Assembly: GCA_037903475.1 (NCBI GenBank)
Contig: JBAJFG010000180.1
Location: forward strand, 682,001 to 746,000
Direction of reading: 5' to 3'
Origin: Ancylostoma caninum
Taxonomy: Eukaryota > Nematoda > Chromadorea > Rhabditida > Ancylostomatidae
DNA length: 64,000 bases
The notes below the pieces were generated by a model. The model did not search any database. It saw only the letters and a list, made by a program, of their open reading frames with translations, and had not been told where the DNA came from. Shown one piece after another: positions 22,321-35,400 of the stretch (position 1 is its first letter; each line of letters opens with the position of its first letter). The position numbers and the translations under genes are program-made.

Positions 22321-22710
22321 CACACTCCAACAAAGATGCAAGGATTTTCACATTATCCGTCCGTGAATCATGAGTTTTGCCAATCATTTTACTTTTGGTC
22401 CCCATATATTTGTCTTCTCTCCGATTGCGAACATTAATATTTTTTGTAGAGAATCATGTAAGACCTATGGTATGCTCTAAAACAACATCGTCGTTTCAAA
22501 AATTAAGTGAAAATGATTAGAACTAAACATAACAATTTTTATATCTTATATCACGGATTGCGTTTAATAGCGTGCTAATATAGGAGCAATCGTATCGCTG
22601 CAACCTTCGCTAACAGCTGTATTTATAGTGTGTCGCTACTTGACTTGCATCGGAGGGCGGGAGTCCGTGATGATGCAGTACTTTCACTGAATCGGAAGGA
22701 TTTGTCTGCG

Positions 22711-22764
22711 AACTAGTGGCTCTGATGCGACATCGAGTCCGATGTCGCATCAGAGGCACTAGTT
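22711..22764. repeat. Near-perfect 54-base hairpin
   Basis: AACTAGTG-GCTCTGATGCGACATCG pairs with CGATGTCGCATCAGAG-GCACTAGTT around the four-base loop AGTC. The arms are about 25 bases with one offset G. The surrounding sequence does not extend the pairing. It may be the core of a small palindromic element or a hairpin RNA; the sequence alone cannot say which. Confidence 0.85.
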
Positions 22765-23345
22765 GTGACCTCAGACTTCGACGAATCAATTTTTTCAAAC
22801 GATTCAGGATTACCTCTCAGGTGTTTTTACTCCATAGTGAAAAGCGTCAGCCGAAAGATGCGACGACTAATTATTAGCATCATTTTATGAGCGTTCTGTT
22901 ACCAGTGTTTTTTTTTCTCAAAATACGAAGCCTAGTTTCAAACCCATGTTTACGAAAATTTCCATGGTTTAGTCACACGATTTAAACGTATGATGAACAT
23001 ATGTAATGAGTTCTCAATTAATTTATCTTAAAGGCAGTGTCTCACCTCATGTTGTGTATCGAGATATCCACAGATTCAGGTGCAGCTCGATGCGCCGATT
23101 CCAATGATGTGCCTGATGTCAGAAAACACCCTCAAAAACCCCTACTTTTGAGGCAAAATTAGATACAGGAGCGGACGAGTTCCCTTGCTAGGAAGCTAGT
23201 GAAGCGGAGCTGAGAAGTTAAGGTTGCTCATTAGAATGAACTTCTCAGCAGTAGCTATTATCAAGTAAACAAACATTTCCGTGTTGAAAAACCATGCCGC
23301 ACCCTCAGCAAGCTCTTGCTGCGGAATGAACCCTCTCGTCCACTC

Positions 23346-23369
23346 GCCGAGAATTTCGAAATTCTCGGC
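23346..23369. repeat. Perfect 24-base palindrome
   Basis: GCCGAGAATTT is followed directly by its reverse complement through TCGA, giving a loopless palindrome. Isolated; no gene context. Confidence 0.8.
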
Positions 23370-23517
23370 CAAAGAAACCCATAACTTATGGGGTTTTCAA
23401 CGTTTCCACGAAACTTAAAGTACATTTTTGTGCTCAGCGGCTCACGTATGTTCGACTGAGATGGGAATCTCGAATGCAGACTATAGACACTGCCTTTAAT
23501 TGGACGGAGAGTAATTT

Positions 23518-24110
23518 CTCTGGTAATTTTACACCGGAGGTTTCCGCCTGATGTCCTTGGAAACTCCGTGTGAATCGTGTATCTCTCGAAATTCCGCCGG
23601 TTTCCGGGTAAACTCCGGTTAAATCTCGTATAAATCGTGCATTCTTAAAAACTACCGGCGGATTTCTCCCAAATTCCGCCTAAATTCCGGGTAAATCTGG
23701 ACAGTGGTGAATAACGCAAGAACTTTGAAGGATTGACTTGTAACTGTGAATTTCTTTATGTTTTTGTGTTCAATGGGCTATTGCTGTTCAATGCCCCATG
23801 TTTTCGTGAAATTAACCTCCAGATGTTTCCAGCCCATTTAGTGTCAATACAGATGATTCCGCCAGAACTTCTGGGAGAAAATGTAAGGGGTGTGGCAGGA
23901 ATTAATCAGAATTTACATGGAACTTAAATGGAAAGTAATTGGAATTGCCTGTTATGTTTCGACGCGAATTTGCGCGTTCTCACCTGAATTCCTGTAAATT
24001 CCGGCTAAATTCCCTCTAGAATTCTCCTTAATTCCGCCTAATTTTCTCCAGGATTCCTCACACTTTTCCGAGCAATTTAGGCGGAAACCGCCGGTGTAAA
24101 ATCACCAGAG
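23518..24110. mobile_element. 593 bp MITE with long inverted termini
   Basis: The left end CTCTGGTAATTTTACACCGG continues GAGGTTTCCGCCT; the right end mirrors it (GGCGGAAACCGCCGGTGTAA through ATCACCAGAG). TTT abuts both ends. The interior repeats TAAATTCCG-type words. No coding. Confidence 0.8.
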
Positions 24111-25586
24111 TTTAAACTTCCGTTGTCGACGATACTCTCCTCGATGAGGACATCGAAGTGAGAACGGATTTTGCATGTTAGCTTGCATCTATAGGAAACA
24201 GTCACGCTTTAAGAAGACGTTGGCATAGTTACGAAAACTGAACTTTCTCGATTAATAATCTAATAGTTACGGTTAGCAGTGAAACTGCACAATTTATTTT
24301 ATACGTCATTGAATTCATTCGTCTAGGAAGTGGGTTTTGTGAGCCGAAGAAGTTGAATTCCACTTACATTTACGCCATTTATCTTGAAAAAAGTCTTTTT
24401 GGTGGACAAGTCTCAAGGAATCAGATCAAATAATATAGTAATTAGGGAATGCAAAGTCAGGAGAATAGGATGTACAGGAAGCTGGTTTATACTGGGCCTC
24501 TATACCAAGTGCGTTTTACGTGGAAAATGAGTTGGGCAGTGCTTTTCCATCCTTTCCGTTTTCCGTTGACGGATTGGCCAGTTTCCAAGCCTGGCCCACT
24601 CAGATGGTTTCCGTGATTTTCATGCCTCGCGAGAGCATTTCGAACCGCAACCTGCCTACCCAGCCCTGTCACGTTGGATCATCCAAAGTGCGATTTCTCT
24701 TAAAACCACATATCTTCGAACTCAAAGCCACTGCAGCCTTCGTGAAACAGTTTACAAAAATACTTCAGTATTGTGCAAGTCACACCTCTCTTTTCATCGG
24801 ATTTTCGAACGAAGAGTACCTGTGATAACTTTCGGACAGGGCTTTTCGCCCAATCTAATCATTTGGATTACTTGTTCTTTCTGGACATACCCTAACTCTC
24901 TACATTCCACTGTTTTTGTTATAGGCTTCAGATGGTCTGATTACCACAAAAATTAGCAACAAAGGGAAAATAACTTTATTGTTTGTCGTCCGTATACGTC
25001 CTAACCGTCATTACGAGGAAACTATTCATATCGAACCATACATATCTAGTATGCATTATCTTGTTCTTCTCAGTAAAGCAACAAATAAACAACTTGAATC
25101 TTGAGCAGTACCGATTCCGGTCGAGTACAACGTCCCTTGGTATAGCCTCGCCGCGCTCCTCCTTTTATTGCTCTTGCTTTATCGCCTCTGTTGTTCTCAA
25201 CACAAATCGCTCTTCGTCCGAAATCTGCACCAACAAGTACATCATCCAGTAGTCAAGAGAGAAATTTTCAATTCCTCTTACAACGAAGAGTTGGGAATGA
25301 TTGCTTACCGAGACATGTTAGCGAGGATTAATGCACGTAAGTCTCCATACTTGGGAAGCGAGATGAAACTCTTCTTCGTATATCTAATTTGACTCCATTT
25401 CTGGTAGACGTCTCCTAACCCGACTAGCATCATTGACTCTTGAAGGCTGAAAACAACTAGATGTTATATTCAACCTTCAATCTCGAAGAATAGGATTTAC
25501 ATGATCTTATAGAATGAAAGAACCCACGCATATTATCACTCTCCAGAAAAGAGTTAAATCTCCTCATTTAGTAAAGATAACACATA
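24111..25586. other. Intergenic stretch, nothing assigned
   Basis: Several short open frames exist on the plus strand (for example 24520-24825), but none shows a recognisable domain or convincing splice signals. I do not support a gene. Confidence 0.35.
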
Positions 25587-25934
25587 CAGGGAACGTCAAT
25601 CACGGTTACGCCTCTACCACTGGCGCTAAAGTAAACGTGGAATGTAGTACTCTGCATCGCAGTCGCTAGCGACTGTGACACCGATGCCGATGGAATGTCG
25701 GCGACTGTGAGATCGGTGCATATCGATCGCGCCAGTTGCCAATGTTGGCGACCGACGGCCGCCGTCGCCGGCTACGGCGCATGGTGCTATACTCCGACCA
25801 ACGTGGCCTGAAGCGTGGCACCACTTACGTGGCGCGGCTGGTATCTGCGGATTTCGGGTGTTCCCTCGCCAACGTCGCGTGGATGCTGCGGCGCTCCAGG
25901 TTACGGGAGTAGCAATCGTGATTGACGCTCCCTG
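25587..25934. mobile_element. 348 bp MITE, CAGGGARCGTCAATCACG termini
   Basis: The left end CAGGGAACGTCAATCACGGTTACG is mirrored by CGTGATTGACGCTCCCTG at the right end; a further inner CCAGGTTACGGGAG block mirrors the left GGTTACGCCTC loosely. No clear target duplication flanks it. The interior is CG-rich with GGCGACCGACGG-type words. No coding capacity. Confidence 0.7.
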
Positions 25935-26685
25935 GGGGTAAACTATGAAGGGAAGAGAAAACGGAAAACAATAGGGCAAACTATGAAAGGACGTGGGAAA
26001 GAAAAACACTGACTCGGAGAGTTGTGTTTGCTGGTATTAAAATAGTGAGTAAGTCGGCATTTTGATGATGTCGTACATTTGTGCAAATCCATACCACCCT
26101 CGATAATCTTGTGAATCGAACTCTAGAACAACAAAAGTTTAAGAAATCATGTTGAAAACCGACAGTAATAAGTGTCGGTTTAATGGGTATCAAATTGCAA
26201 GAATCGAATTTGGCCATCAGAGAAGCCCTAAAACAGATTCGGAGAGTCGACTTACTAGAAGAACCTCAGATTTTAATTTTTTCAGTGAGTTTGTGACCAT
26301 TTTTTATGTTCATTTATAAATTTGTGCAGTAAGCGGCGATGAGGGTGCGTTTCCTGCGACATCAAAGCAGGCGGCACAAAGAACGCACCGTCATTAACGC
26401 TTCCTGTACCTTCTTCTAATGCAAGTGAATACACCGCAGAATTTAGCAAATGCATGCACCATTTGGTATTTGACTCAAGACGGACTATGGCTACGAAAGT
26501 GTATAAAGTTGAACAAACTCTTGGACAATTTGTGAAAAGTCAAAAATATGAGACAACACTTGTACAAGATTTTTTGCTGCTAGCAAGTGGCCACCGATTT
26601 GTTTCTTTTTTCTGATTTTGCGTTTGACTTTAGACCATTTGCGACTTTTTATTGAACCGAAATTGAATTTATAAATACAGTCTGT

Positions 26686-26932
26686 TAGCTCATAGAATGC
26701 ACCAGGGTGCACTTTGTCGGCAATAGCGACCGCAGTGATATCGGCCAGCCTACCGGCTGATTAGGTCGGAGACAGTATTGAAACATCAAAATGGAAGTAA
26801 CCGCACCAAGTACGTATCAAAACTTACAGAAAAATGTTTAAAGGCCGATAACAGAAGAATGTTATCAAAAAGGCTGATAACACTGCGGTCGCAATCGCCG
26901 ACAAAGTCCACCCTGGTGCACTTCCTGAGCTA
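26686..26932. mobile_element. 247 bp fold-back MITE with TAGCTCA ends
   Basis: The left arm TAGCTCATAGAATGCACC continues AGGGTGCACTTTGTCGGCAA; the right arm mirrors it (CGCCGACAAAGTCCACCCTG to CTGAGCTA). The arms meet around an AT-rich centre. Its ends resemble those of the element at 28429-28661. Confidence 0.75.
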
Positions 26933-26939
26933 GCAGATC

Positions 26940-29619
26940 CTACAGTTCTGTCTCCGCAACGCTTAGAATCCTCCACGTCTTTATCTCCAACAGATGGGTA
27001 AAGATATTAGAGATGACTAAAGACAACGTTTGCCCATGACACGCAATTATGTCTAACGCGTCAATCAGTGATCTTCTTGCTGGAGATGATGACGTGGAGG
27101 AGAACAAGCGTTGCCTAGATCCATCATTCTCAAACCACAGCACTATATGTGAGCTGGGAGCGCCGGGTTTCAGGTACTCACAGTGTGATCTATTATACCC
27201 CTTCTTCTCTACAGAATAGTTTTTCAAATCCAGGCTTCTAGATATAAACCATAAAACAAGGGCATAAACGAGAGCACAACAATAGCGTAACGACTCACCC
27301 TTCCTGATGGGTACAAGTGCGGTGCCAGGAGTCTCACTCCATTCAGCCAGTTGTCACTTCTCTCTGAAAAACGATCTTGAGTATGAACTGAATCCTCTTC
27401 TATTCAATTGCTGTTCAGATGGAAATAAAAGATTATACTTTGGAGCTTGCTAATGATGTTTCGCGAATAATAAAGCTTAAAAAAGGAAATGCATGACCTC
27501 AAGACCTGTTTGCAAGAGCTTGGGCTAACTAAATCGTTAAACAGTCAGTGCAGTACTAAAGGCATGCTCCACGCATCCAGTAGAGAAAAACTCATAATTT
27601 ACTAAGAGGAAAAAAGCTAAAATTGAAAACCTCAGCAATAGTATACTTGTTACCATAAATATGCAACGATAACTAAAAAAAACATCCTAAAAAATCTCAC
27701 CTGGACGCCATTCCATGACTGATTTCCTTTTCTGCCTCCGCTAGTTTTGCTTCGAGATTGCTTACCTTAAAAATTCTAAAGCTGTGTTTATAGTGCATTG
27801 GAGTCCGATCCGGTCCGGTCGGTCTAGTAGGAAAAGGTACGTATCGATCCTCGTCGGATAGATATGGATAAGGATCGATACGTATCTTTTCTTATACGAC
27901 CAAATCGGAATCCGGTGCACTATAAATGAAGCATAGCTTAGGAAAAATTATAATAATCATGAAGTTGGAAAGAATAATAAATTATATAGAATACTTATTA
28001 AACTAGCTTCTTGCCTGAATATCTGCAAAGACTTTGCAATTTTGTAGGCAGTCGGCAACTGCAACGGCTTCTGAAAAGATACATCATGAATACTTACCAA
28101 AACAGTGGAGATCTGTTAAAAAAGGAAGTATACTAAGACAAATTAATGCATAGGTAAATCAAGGAACTATGAATAATGAAAGAGATTAAAAATTTGTACA
28201 ACCATAAAGTCTGCCCCCATCTTCGGCTGATGCATGCATCCAGCTGCTTAGCAGCTGTGAATATATAGGAAACTCCAAACGTACGCAGACAAGAGCCGAG
28301 ACCGCGGCGTGGCTCTCTTGGGCAGAGACGCAGGCGCACACTATGCTGAGCTCCCGTGACTCTGCCGAAGAGAGCCGCGCCGCGTTCCTGACTATTGACT
28401 GCGTCCGTTTGAAGTTCTCCGTATATGGTCTATTAGCTCACAGAAGACGCCTGATCTGGCATTGTCTGCAATTACGACTTTGTCTGCAGAATGCGTCTGG
28501 AAGGACATTTTAGCGGATGGCAGTGGGAAAACATTAGAATGGAGGGAACCACACCATATGGATATCAAAAAAGTGCAAAAAATAGATCAGTTAGCCGAAA
28601 AATTGTGAAGTCGTAGTTGCGGACAAAGTCGGATCGGGCGCCCTCTGTGAGCTAATAGACTGTATATGGGCACATCTATGCAGAATGAGTTATGCTAAAC
28701 TTGCCAGCTTTTCGGAAAAGAAGCGATCTTGCTTTGTTCCCACATGGAAAACATGATGTCGCCCCATGAACGAGACAAAATTGCTCAGTATAACAAATAT
28801 GTGCACGACAAAATAATTCCCTTCGAATAAAGATATATAGAGAACCTGCCCATCTCAACTGTCTACTTCAAGACATTATAGAAACAATGTTTCAAAACAG
28901 TAAGCACAGGAGAATAAAAAATCGGCCTCAGTACGTCAAAAAGCTAATTCCATTCAAGTGTAGAGATCTCAAGTCCGACCTTTGATCATTCACCACACAC
29001 ATCTTTTTCGAAGAACGAAGCGCAAATCCCTAGAACCTGCGGCACTAGCATATAAAGGAGGTGCACGAAAAACGGTCCTCTATCGATGGTTCTAGACCCA
29101 AAAAAAACGAAAAACAATGAGAACGAAGAAATAACCTAGTATTTCCTTACAGGATCAGAATCCTTCCAGTAGCCGTTTACTTTAATTCAACTCCCCAGGT
29201 GTTCTTGACTGTGATCCGTAAGATGGAGAAGGATGACTGACAGGTTGAAGTACACAAAGAAGCTGACACACTAAAGCAAATGAACATATTTTTGTAAAGA
29301 ACCCGCTATTGCCGTTATAACTAGAAACTCAATACTCACCATGTGGGACAGGGTGGATTTGTACACGCGACAAAAATAGATTCAGCGACTTCATAATCCA
29401 TTATCTGCAAAACAACTAAGTACTGTAGAATACCACCATGAAAAATGATACGAAATCAACCAAAAGTTGCACGTTTATTAAAAAGGTTCTTGAAATGAAC
29501 TTGGAAAGTAAAGAGAGCTAAAACAAAATTGCTTGATTGCTTACCAATTAGTAAATCGCTTCTTCTCAGTTCCATTAGATCTTCGGTCCGTTTTATCGTC
29601 TATGCGGGAAACCATTTCA
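26940..29619 (-). CDS. Scattered minus-strand coding exons, gene unresolved
   Basis: Several minus-strand segments look like exons with splice signals: 29619-29545 (begins after TTGTTTCAG, ends before GTAAGC, encodes MVSRIDDKTDRRSNGTEKKR), 29404-29340 (after TTTTGCAG, before GTGAGT, encodes IMDYEVAESIFVACTNPPCP), 27765-27701 (before GTGAGA, encodes VSNLEAKLAEAEKEISHG, helical and Glu/Lys-rich), one near 27365-27305, and a longer frame at 27110-26940 (SLIDALDIIACHGQTLSLV). Splice phase between the first two does not agree, because a direct join would give a stop, so at least one exon is missing or misjudged. I recognise no domain, and more than one gene may be involved. Confidence 0.35.
27781..27937. 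mobile_element. 157 bp palindromic MITE, probably intronic
   Basis: The left arm (GCTGTGTTTATAGTGCATTG, then GAGTCCGATCC) and the right arm (GGAATCCGGTGCACTATAAA, then TGAAGCATAGC) mirror each other. An inner pair, TACGTATCGATCCT and AGGATCGATACGTATC, forms the hairpin stem. It sits just outside a putative minus-strand exon (27701-27765). Confidence 0.7.
28429..28661. mobile_element. 233 bp MITE with TCTATTAGCTCACAG ends
   Basis: TCTATTAGCTCACAG at the left is mirrored by CTGTGAGCTAATAGA at the right, with inner mirrored GGCGCC/GACTTTGTC words. GTATATGG occurs on both sides (28421-28428 and 28662-28669), a candidate 8-bp duplication, offset by two bases on the right. Confidence 0.7.
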
Positions 29620-29765
29620 CTGAAACAAGGACCCCTTTTACCAATGACGTTCGAAAAAAAGGTTTATCGCAGGTTTTTTTTTGTGAATTTTTAGAGATAA
29701 TCTGTGAATATTCATTCCGAGCACGAGAAAGCACCACAGTTGTTGTGCAAAGTTGCGTGTCGCAG

Positions 29766-29860
29766 CTCCCCACTCATTCCCGTGAGATATGCATACGAGG
29801 AGCTAGCTTCCCACGCTCTCCCGCCGGGAGTTGCTCCCGCATCCTTCAAGAAAGCATGGA
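29766..29860. repeat. Dispersed GGAGCGACTCCC repeat, copy 3
   Basis: Contains GATATGCATACGAGGAGCTA and CTCTCCCGCCGGGAGTTGCTC; it belongs with the blocks at 21221, 22183 and 30665. Confidence 0.55.
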
Positions 29861-30664
29861 ATTTCTTGTCGGAACACCGACGAAAAACAAGCACTTTTGT
29901 TGAACTAATTGAAAACGACGCACTAATTTTTGCTTAAAAGAGGCATCCTATTCCACTAGGAATTAGAAAAGGGGCGCTATTTCACTTCCACGGACCCAAA
30001 AACTTCGAAAAAGTTTAAGTTGAAACTTTGCATATGGGAGAGATTAGAGTTGCTGAACACGACAATCAACATTATTTTCCATGCTGCTGTCGTTTTCTTG
30101 GCGAAATCGGTATTTTCCTTCGTAAAGCATAAAGTAAATAGCTCGACTAATCAAATTCAGTTAAAAAAATCACAAATTCAGGTATGCTTTTGAGTTTTAT
30201 TTTGATTTTTTGTTTGGAAACACCACTAGCATAAGACTTTCTAGGTGTTCATTTTAAGAGTATCCGTACCATAATGTTCTATCTTTTCCTGCCGTTTCTG
30301 TGTATTTCAAATTTCGTATCTGTTCCACATTTTGAGGCTGACAATATCCGAATGTTCGTTTCTGATGAATCCAGTGTAAGTGCCATGGAGGTTTCTGAAT
30401 AGCCGACGTTTGTTTCAAAAGATGGTGAAATCCTACCAACTGAGGCATTTTGCTAACAATAAGATGATTAGAGCCTCTGGTGAACAATAAAATTTATGAT
30501 AAATTACAGAATATATCGAACGATTTAATGTCTGCAATCGAAAAAATAACCAAAAATAAGTAGCTTCAAATTGAAACTGATGTACTATTCTTACAATGCA
30601 CCGCTAATGACTTCAAAATTGTTGAATTTTTGTTGAATTCTGCTCTTTTCCTTCTCTAGGGAGA

Positions 30665-30780
30665 AGTCGGGAGCGATTTGGGAGCAGGGAGGAGGTATGT
30701 ATACGAGGAGTCGCTCCCGAGCACTCGCACTCCCGCGTGGGAGTGCTCGGGAGGAGATATGCATACATACCAGCCCTGGA
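30665..30780. repeat. Dispersed GGAGCGACTCCC repeat, copy 4
   Basis: A strong local hairpin, CGCTCCCGAGCACTCGCACTCC followed by the mirrored GGGAGTGCTCGGGAG, lies between TATGTATACGAGGAG and GATATGCATACATACC. It is the best-preserved copy of the family. Confidence 0.6.
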
Positions 30781-31156
30781 AAGAGATCACCACAGAAATA
30801 CACTTTTATTAGCTTGATGCAAAAAATGGCGATTTTTCGCGTTGACGCCATTTCTTTCGCAGTTTTAATGAACGATAACTTGTAGAGGTTACGTCACCGG
30901 GAACGACCATTGGTTACCGTATCAGGTCCCTGACGGCGTATGTCAATATCTCGTGGAACGCCCAGCTAATTCCAGCTAAAATCTCTTATACTGACAGAAT
31001 AGAAGATCTTCATTTGCTCTACATGGGTGTTATCATATCCAGATGTAATGCTTAGTTTAAGTGGAATTAAATGTTCATGAAAAAAAGTGGCGCCATTCCT
31101 TCTGCATCGAACTAATACACAAGATGAATCGTACTACAGACTACTCAGGCTGGAAC

Positions 31157-32231
31157 TTATGTCTCTTGCAGAAAAAAATATGTATTAGCTGATGATGGGA
31201 ATTGAACAGTGAAACCGGGTCCTCTAATATTATTAGCGGTTGTAACAATTATTTCAGATAAAGGTTTAACAGAAAACCAGAACCTGTTTTTAGACTCCAT
31301 ATAACGATACGTGTTCAGTAATTCCGACTCCTCATTAGAACGTAACCACGTTTTGATTTCACGAAAAGGAGATACCGCATCCAACTTGTGCACAGCCATT
31401 AACACTTCTGTGTCCGTTATTCCGAAAAACACCACTTCGCCGACTGAAATACGGCCACGGTGGAAGAAAGAGATCACATAGTTCTGGGTGGTCGTGCCTC
31501 GCTGACCGTACACAGTGCCGTAGCAGAAGCCAGCAAGCGAAATCGCGGATCTGCAGAAGACTGCACCTTATCACGCTTCAAAACGATGTGGATAACATAG
31601 AAGAGAGATTATAAAACATACAGGAAAGCAGTGCACCCGGCATTCTTTAGCGTCCTGACGGGACGCCCATGTACTCCGTTGAATAACGAGATCTGGCGGA
31701 ACACTTCTGATGTTTTGTAAGAAACATCATTCAAGCTCCTATTCCCTTTAACGCGATCTGTTAAAGAAGGTTCTCAGAGACACGTTGCCACACAGTTATA
31801 GAATTTCAGCGCTCACCTCCCCCCAGAACAATAGCTGCCTCAACTAAAGATATGTGCCTCCTTTCAAAATACTCCCCCCTTTCGTAACATCGACAACATC
31901 CGAAATTGCCTCCGGCTCCTTTAATTCTGTAGCACGCCATGATCGCCTAGAACAAAAAAAGTGTTCCCTTCTATAAATTTTAGTAAAGTACGCAAACATC
32001 AGCTGCGAATAGTATAGAAGCCAGGAATATTCCCTATGAATTGTAGCTTGCCTGATGATCTGCCGTTACAATGCTAGCTTTAACTGCTACGCGGTATTGC
32101 TTATCGCCTACGGAAATAACGAGAGGATTTAGTCGAGATCTCTTCAGAAATTCATGGAACTCCGAAATTTCATGGAACCTTACATATTCGTGAACGTGGA
32201 ATTTCGGTGAAACGAACCCGAATTTGCGGTT
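31157..32231 (-). CDS. Putative spliced minus-strand gene of unknown function
   Basis: Three open stretches look like exons. 32231-32034 follows the acceptor-like GAATTCAG and encodes FVSPKFHVHEYVRFHEISEF and VISVGDKQYRVAVKASIVTA. 31951-31815 lies between GTTCTAG and GTGAGC. 31559-31157 follows TTCTGCAG and encodes GQRGTTTQNYVISFFHRGRI, ITDTEVLMAVHKLDAVSPFR and NEESELLNTYRYMESKNRFW, with a stop at 31157. Composition and open length are protein-like. I do not recognise a family; the last part has the look of C-terminal regions of some DNA-transposon proteins, but this is only an impression. Exact joins were not resolved. Confidence 0.4.
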
Positions 32232-32412
32232 CTGAATTCGCATTCATTGGGATGCCTTCCTGCTGAGACTGTACTTATCAGTACCGTATTTTCTCTTAAA
32301 ATTTTTAGACCGGGTGGCAAATCAATAATTTTCGCGGATGTCAGCCATGTTGAACCTCTAAATTAAATAGGATTAAAACCTCTCCCTGCAAATATGGACA
32401 TTTGTACATGTA

Positions 32413-35400
32413 TTACTTTTGATTCTCCTGATAACTGAATCCATCCATCGATAATAGCAGTTGGATAGTCATCATTACATTACGAAATGAATTAGTGGAT
32501 TCTAATTTCGATCTGAGTCTGTGGAAATCTCGACAGTCTCTTCTTTTACGAGTATTCCTATGCTGATGCAATTCCTGATGCTTATTCACGATTACCTAGA
32601 AATGAGTGAGACTTAGAAATATGAATGTTTTGCGAGCAGAAAGGCTTACCTTCGTGTGCCGTTCAACAATTTGCCTAATTTGGACTGCAGCATCACAACT
32701 GGTAACTGTCACACGTTTGTTGACCACTGATGTGCCAGGATTCTTTCTAAATCAAATCGCATTAATGATAAATTCAAAACAGCCCACACACTATTGCAAT
32801 GCTAGGTCGCAGCATAAACGTTCTTGCAGAGTGAGTATTGAAAGCGTCTAACAAAACGTCAACAAATAGGCTCTGCATCATCGAGTAAACTGATTTAAAG
32901 CACACAAATTTTGAACATTCTGTTTTTACATTCTCTCACATTAATCATAATATTTCTCAACCTCACTTCACAGGTGATATTAATTTGAGTCCTAAACGTC
33001 CAGGAAATGAATATCATGAGCGATCACTTCACCAGTAATTAATGGGAGCAAAAATCTGAACAGTTCTAAACGAAAATGAGCAGAGCATCTTTTGGGTCAT
33101 CTCATCCTTCCCAGAACTTTCGTTCTCGTTCTTGACGGTCAAACATAATGATTGTGTCGATTCACATTCTACTACTGGAAATTATTGAAGTACGATCGAA
33201 CACTAGCGACATAAACTACTTAAGCCCACGAAAAGGTAACAATTCGGCAATTGAGGAGCGTTTTGGGAAAATTGTGTGATCTTCATTAACCTTCCGTATT
33301 TGCCCTCGAACTTGTGATCAAAATCTCTTGAAAAACGAGCTAGAAAACAATTTTCATGTCAATGTTTACGGCCCGAATCGCCGACATCAACCCCAGAGTA
33401 CCGTTGTAATTTCTCTTTTAGTCCTGGATCACTAGTGCAGCGGAGTTCAAGTTTTTTCATAACGTGGAAGAAGTCCACCTGGTCTTCTGATACACACTTC
33501 TAGTGATAGATAGTTAGAGTTTAGAAAAAAACGACGATATATTTCAAAGTTTTCCAAACAGCGGAAACTTATATCAGAAACTAATAGCAGTCAGATCCAA
33601 ACTTACAGATATAGAAGGCATTGAGGCGTGTAGCACAAAGCGTTCTTGTGGACAATTCTCTCTCCGCAGGCTGCGCATAAAACCGTTTCCTGCCAGCCGT
33701 GATAATTCATAGTTGCGTTAACCATGGCTTGAAACTTTTCGAATGGCATTCGTATCCCTGATGTGCTGTTTAATGCCGAAAATCGGAAATCGCGTTGTAG
33801 TTGTGCAACAGATGTTCGGTGGTATATTTTCACAGCGAAAACCGCTAGCTGATCATCATCGAGTGAACGGAGAGGGGCTGCGTCCAAGTCTTCATTCACT
33901 GATGCGGAAGGCTGTCGCTGCTCCGAACTCCATTTTCGCAGCTCTCTTCGACCTCCATTGAATTATCCAAGGATGATTCTTGACTTGGATTGGGTTCAGC
34001 CCATTCAGATATCACAGAAACTGCATTCGGGACCGTTCCTACCACCTCGTGCTCACTATCACTTGAATCCGACACCAGTCGCGACCCTAAATAATTGGAC
34101 CATCGAGTAAGTCATAGTGAAAGTAAGAGCGCAATAACGCTCTGCTATAAGCCACTATGTGTGAACCGATTTATCAAGTACTGGTAAACATGAGTAGGAA
34201 TGAATAGAAAACCCTCATGTTTCGCAGCCTTCTCCCGCAGTCCATATCTTGACTTCACTCGGCGCGACACATCGAAAGCGCTCACCTTTCTAAGGTAAAA
34301 ATGATGACAAAAAACGCTATTCGCTGTCAAAGCCACGCAGACTGTGGATTCCGCATTATCGGAAACCGTATAGTGTTCAAGTGGTATGAAATTGAAGGGT
34401 AAACAATGCATCCAATACGTATATATAAATGGAGAAACGACCCCACAAACGGAAACATTTACCTCATAATCCAAAATCAATCTTATGCATTGGAAAAAAG
34501 GAAAAAAAACAAATTTATGCGAAAAAACAAACTCCAATTGAAACTCATTCACAGACACGTAATCTCACAGAAGGCACAGTAAGGCGAATAAAAACCAACT
34601 CAACAAAAGGCACATATCATGATGAGAAAGATCATTATAATAACCATAACCATCGAATGGATGGGAACAAAAACTGCTTGAATCAATTTCAGACAAAGTA
34701 ATGTGGTATTTGTGGTATCTTAGAAGATTGATGTCGATTAATATTACACTTTACTAAGCGCTGTGAAAAATCAAAGCAGTTTTGCCGAAATCTACTCACA
34801 GACAAAAGGATTTTCAGACAGTTCTTCACAGAGTGCGCATAAAAAACTTCATCTCACAGAACATCTCACAGATCTCCAAACTCCAACTCGAAGCAACAAC
34901 AACATAATTATATGAAATGCAGTTACGAAGAGCCTGAGTAAATTTGTTGTTCGCAATTGGTATGCTGTTCCGACAAATCTCGTGGAAGTGCACTTCTCTC
35001 GAATTGACGACGATTGTTTTCCCTGGATGTATTTCCCTTACTAAACACATATGAAGCACTTGTAATCTTAGGAAAAAAACACCCACAGTGTAAACTGGAT
35101 ACTTTTCAAAATTCCATCTTCGACATCTCTCTTAGCCGCTAAATCTCCGTCATTGAAAAGTGGATCGCCAGCGAAACGCCATGTTTCTACGATGAAATCT
35201 CAAAAAGCTTTTTTCGAAAAATATTTTCAAGCATATCGGACGTCTAACACTTCCGTGCCTATAAAGCAAATAGCAGCCAACAGACCTATTATTATCTGAT
35301 GGTCGAGGCGTATTAGAACATTTTGCTGTTCTCGAACACGCGCGGTTACAAAATGACGATTCTCTTCGTCATACGCCTGAATTTATTTACATCAGTCTTT

